Assembly: GCA_964525555.1 (NCBI GenBank) | Contig: CAZGHN010000001.1 | Location: forward strand, 1 to 64,000 | Direction of reading: 5' to 3' | Source of the DNA: JAFGHJ01 sp964525555 | Lineage (GTDB): Bacteria; Hydrothermota; UBA3072 | DNA: 64,000 bases | Shown here: in pieces, positions 62,668 through 64,000 of the stretch | Layout: each line of letters begins with the position of its first letter | Position numbering within the stretch: position 1 is the first letter of the stretch | The notes under the pieces: generated by a model | The model's database searches: none | What the model saw: only the letters and a program-made list of their open reading frames with translations | Told to the model about the DNA's origin: nothing | Made by a program: the position numbers and the translations under genes

Positions 62668-63559
62668 ATTCGGACTCGTACTCGGCGGCGGAGCAGGAAG
62701 AGGGGTTGCACATCTTGGCGTTATAAAATGCCTGGAAGAAGAAAATATAAAACCATATTTAATTTTCGGAACATCCATAGGGGCTCTAATAGGTTCGCTT
62801 TATGCAATCGGTTATTCTTTTCAGGAATTAGTCGAGAAAGCCCAGGAGGTCGTTAAATCCGAAGAATTTAACCAATTGGGATTTGAGTTCTTCAGGGATC
62901 ATAAGGACGCTTTTCCTCTCAAGAAATTAAGCTGCTACCTACAGAAAAGACTTACTTTTGCAAAAATGGCTGTAACATCACATATAACAGAAAGGGAAAC
63001 TCTAGCAAAAGTAATAAATAAATTTCTACCCGATACTAATATAGAGAATTTGAAAATTAAATTCGGATGCACCACTTTAGACCTGGTATCCGGTAAAGAC
63101 ATATACATAAATAAAGGACCTCTGAGAGACGCTGTAATAAAAGCTATCTCAATCGCCGGTATTTTTCCTGCCTGGGAAGAGAAAGAAATGGTCTTTGTCG
63201 ATGCCGGACCAACTGCAAAAGTACCTGTAGATGGGTGCAGAGTGCTCGGAGTAAAAAAAGTAATAGCAGTCAATCTGGGTTCTAAACTTGGAAAATACGA
63301 AAAAATAGGCTCTGCTCTCTCAACAAGTATGCGGGCCGACGAAATTGCAAAATTTCATTTTAATAGACAGCAGGCCGAAAGAGCAGATATTCTTATTGAA
63401 CCAAAAGTTGAATCAATACATTGGGCTGATTTCACTAAATTCAATCTTGGAATCAGAGTCGGGTACGAAGCCACAAAAGAGAAATTACCCGAGATAAAAA
63501 AACTACTTAACCCATTTTTATTTTCTACGCTGAAAAAACCCTTCTCTCGAAGAAAATAA
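62654..63559 (+). CDS. Patatin-like phospholipase, CUG start
   Basis: 301 aa from CTG 62654, 7 nt after AAGGGAG. The oxyanion loop GGGAGRGVAH (11-20), nucleophile Ser41 in GTSIG, and Asp183 (FVDAGPTAKVP, where DG/A-G is usual) form the lipase dyad. No ATG/GTG/TTG exists upstream of the oxyanion loop in this frame: a TAA lies 4 codons before the CTG, and the first canonical start is TTG 62876, after the nucleophile. No signal peptide, so a cytosolic RssA/YlbK-like esterase is likely. Confidence 0.9.
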   Translation: MKKNKFGLVLGGGAGRGVAHLGVIKCLEEENIKPYLIFGTSIGALIGSLYAIGYSFQELVEKAQEVVKSEEFNQLGFEFFRDHKDAFPLKKLSCYLQKRLTFAKMAVTSHITERETLAKVINKFLPDTNIENLKIKFGCTTLDLVSGKDIYINKGPLRDAVIKAISIAGIFPAWEEKEMVFVDAGPTAKVPVDGCRVLGVKKVIAVNLGSKLGKYEKIGSALSTSMRADEIAKFHFNRQQAERADILIEPKVESIHWADFTKFNLGIRVGYEATKEKLPEIKKLLNPFLFSTLKKPFSRRK

Positions 63560-63570
63560 ATATAAAGAAC

Positions 63571-63660
63571 ATAAACTAAGCTCTTCGCTTTTGGCTGTTT
63601 GCTCTTAGTTTTTTCAAAAATAAAAGCTAAAGTCGAAAGGCCAATAGCTAAAACCTCGAT
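63571..63660. repeat. Imperfect inverted repeat of the AGCTAAAAGC type
   Basis: AAGCTCTTCGCTTTTGGCTG, continuing TTTGCTCTTAG (63578-63608), faces AAAAGCTAAAGTCGAAAGGC, continuing CAATAGCT (63623-63650), around a T/A-rich loop. The layout is the same as at 29540-29663. Confidence 0.55.
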
Positions 63661-63736
63661 TTCTTGCAATATGTCATTCCGATTTTTGTTTTTTTATTTT
63701 TTATATATTTTTAAGGAAGGGAAATTCGAAACACAT

Positions 63737-63772
63737 CTAAGTTCAGTGAGTGTGCACTCTCACTGAACTTAG
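63737..63772. repeat. 36-bp near-perfect palindrome
   Basis: CTAAGTTCAGTGAG (63737-63750), T, GTGCAC, T, then CTCACTGAACTTAG (63759-63772). The 14-bp arms are perfect and the centre is itself palindromic; only the two T positions mismatch. No U tract follows on either strand. Confidence 0.9.
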
Positions 63773-63779
63773 AAATGTT

Positions 63780-63989
63780 TTAATATAAAGAAAAGACTGA
63801 CGTGTCCGAATGCTCAACGTAAAAGGGAACAAAGAAACATGAATAAATGTTTAAATCTGCGGAGTTGTCTTTGCAAAGACTCAAAAGCCTGTAAAAAGAT
63901 TTATCTCCTCCGCACATGGTATCAGGTACCGTAATCATTAGATGAATGTTATATGAATAATCATAAACCAGATCACCTTCTAATAACAT
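63780..63989 (-). CDS. Doubtful open frame, possibly the 3' end of a gene entering from the right
   Basis: The frame stays open to the right edge, so the true start may lie outside the window. The visible part (DKSFYRLLSLCKDNSADLNI, YSCFFVPFY) faintly recalls the region before and at the HUH motif of REP-associated (Y1) transposases, but no HxH is present. The palindrome at 63737 lies just after its stop. With no SD and no clear homology this is weak. 63560-64000 otherwise holds only the repeats. Confidence 0.2.
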   Translation of the reverse strand: MLLEGDLVYDYSYNIHLMITVPDTMCGGDKSFYRLLSLCKDNSADLNIYSCFFVPFYVEHSDTSVFSLY

Positions 63990-64000
63990 TCCATCAATAT

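Overview
The window is 64 kb of an AT-rich bacterial chromosome, evidently a metagenomic or draft assembly because it contains a 100-N scaffold gap. It encodes an outer-membrane-type barrel protein, an MlaF-like ATPase, MreBCD/PBP2, several secreted proteins ending in type-9-secretion-like sorting domains, a bacterial tRNA-Leu(GAG), and consensus TTGACA/TATAAT promoters. This fits an uncultured Gram-negative lineage of the FCB or WOR-3/Cloacimonadota kind. That placement is inferred from gene content and was not tested by phylogeny.

Layout. 1-5.7 kb (-): tilS-ftsH-folE-folP-cdaA-(cdaR), i.e. tRNA-Ile lysidine synthesis, membrane proteolysis, the pterin/folate branch and c-di-AMP synthesis. 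5.98 kb: tRNA-Leu. 6.2-8.1 kb: an unknown gene and two tandem GGDEF-like proteins that have lost the signature. 8.3-18.0 kb (-): a 14-gene overlapping operon, rpsR-rplI-bfn-dtd-yicC-gmk-rpoZ-coaBC-udg-dnaB-mlaF-like-radA-PIN/TRAM-ispD. 18.4-18.65 kb: a decayed gdhA fragment that keeps its promoter and Shine-Dalgarno. 18.9-24.1 kb (+): DUF2905, two GT2 glycosyltransferases, a polyprenyl-phosphate sugar transferase and a TPR protein (surface polysaccharide). 24.1-30.3 kb (-): purC, class II purE, an unknown gene, a secreted beta-propeller protein, mazG and pgeF. 30.6 kb (+): a small barrel protein. 31.3-35.5 kb (-): mreB-mreC-mreD-mrdA. 35.6-38.9 kb (-): a WecA-like transferase, a UGM-like flavoprotein and a GT4. 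39.2-49.2 kb (+): four mosaic secreted Asp-box proteins, with a membrane/TPR protein and a UbiA-like prenyltransferase between the first two. 49.4-58.0 kb (-): an unknown duplicated-domain protein, rsmI, pgsA-like, ino1, tmk, ctp, rimO and recJ. 58.5-60.5 kb (-): a secreted FG-GAP repeat protein broken by the N gap. 60.9-63.6 kb (+): phosphomannomutase, a small unknown gene and a patatin-like lipase.

Expression signals form a pattern. Transcription units begin with TTGACA/TTGACT, a 16-17 bp spacer and a -10 box. Six first genes (tilS, the 8.07 kb GGDEF-like gene, DUF2905, the 26.17 kb gene, mazG, pgeF) have no Shine-Dalgarno and their start codon lies only 5-8 nt after the -10 box, which predicts leaderless mRNAs. 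Two genes, tmk and the patatin-like gene, have no ATG/GTG/TTG upstream of their essential N-terminal motif and probably start at AUA or AUU, and at CUG.

Intergenic DNA holds a recurrent family of composite, imperfectly palindromic word-repeats (CCACAGAG-ACACAGAGAAA, AGCTAAAAGC, AAATCCTAA and others), including an 86-bp block present twice with 3 mismatches 29 kb apart. Together with cassette exchange among the secreted proteins, these repeats are the least explained structure in the window.
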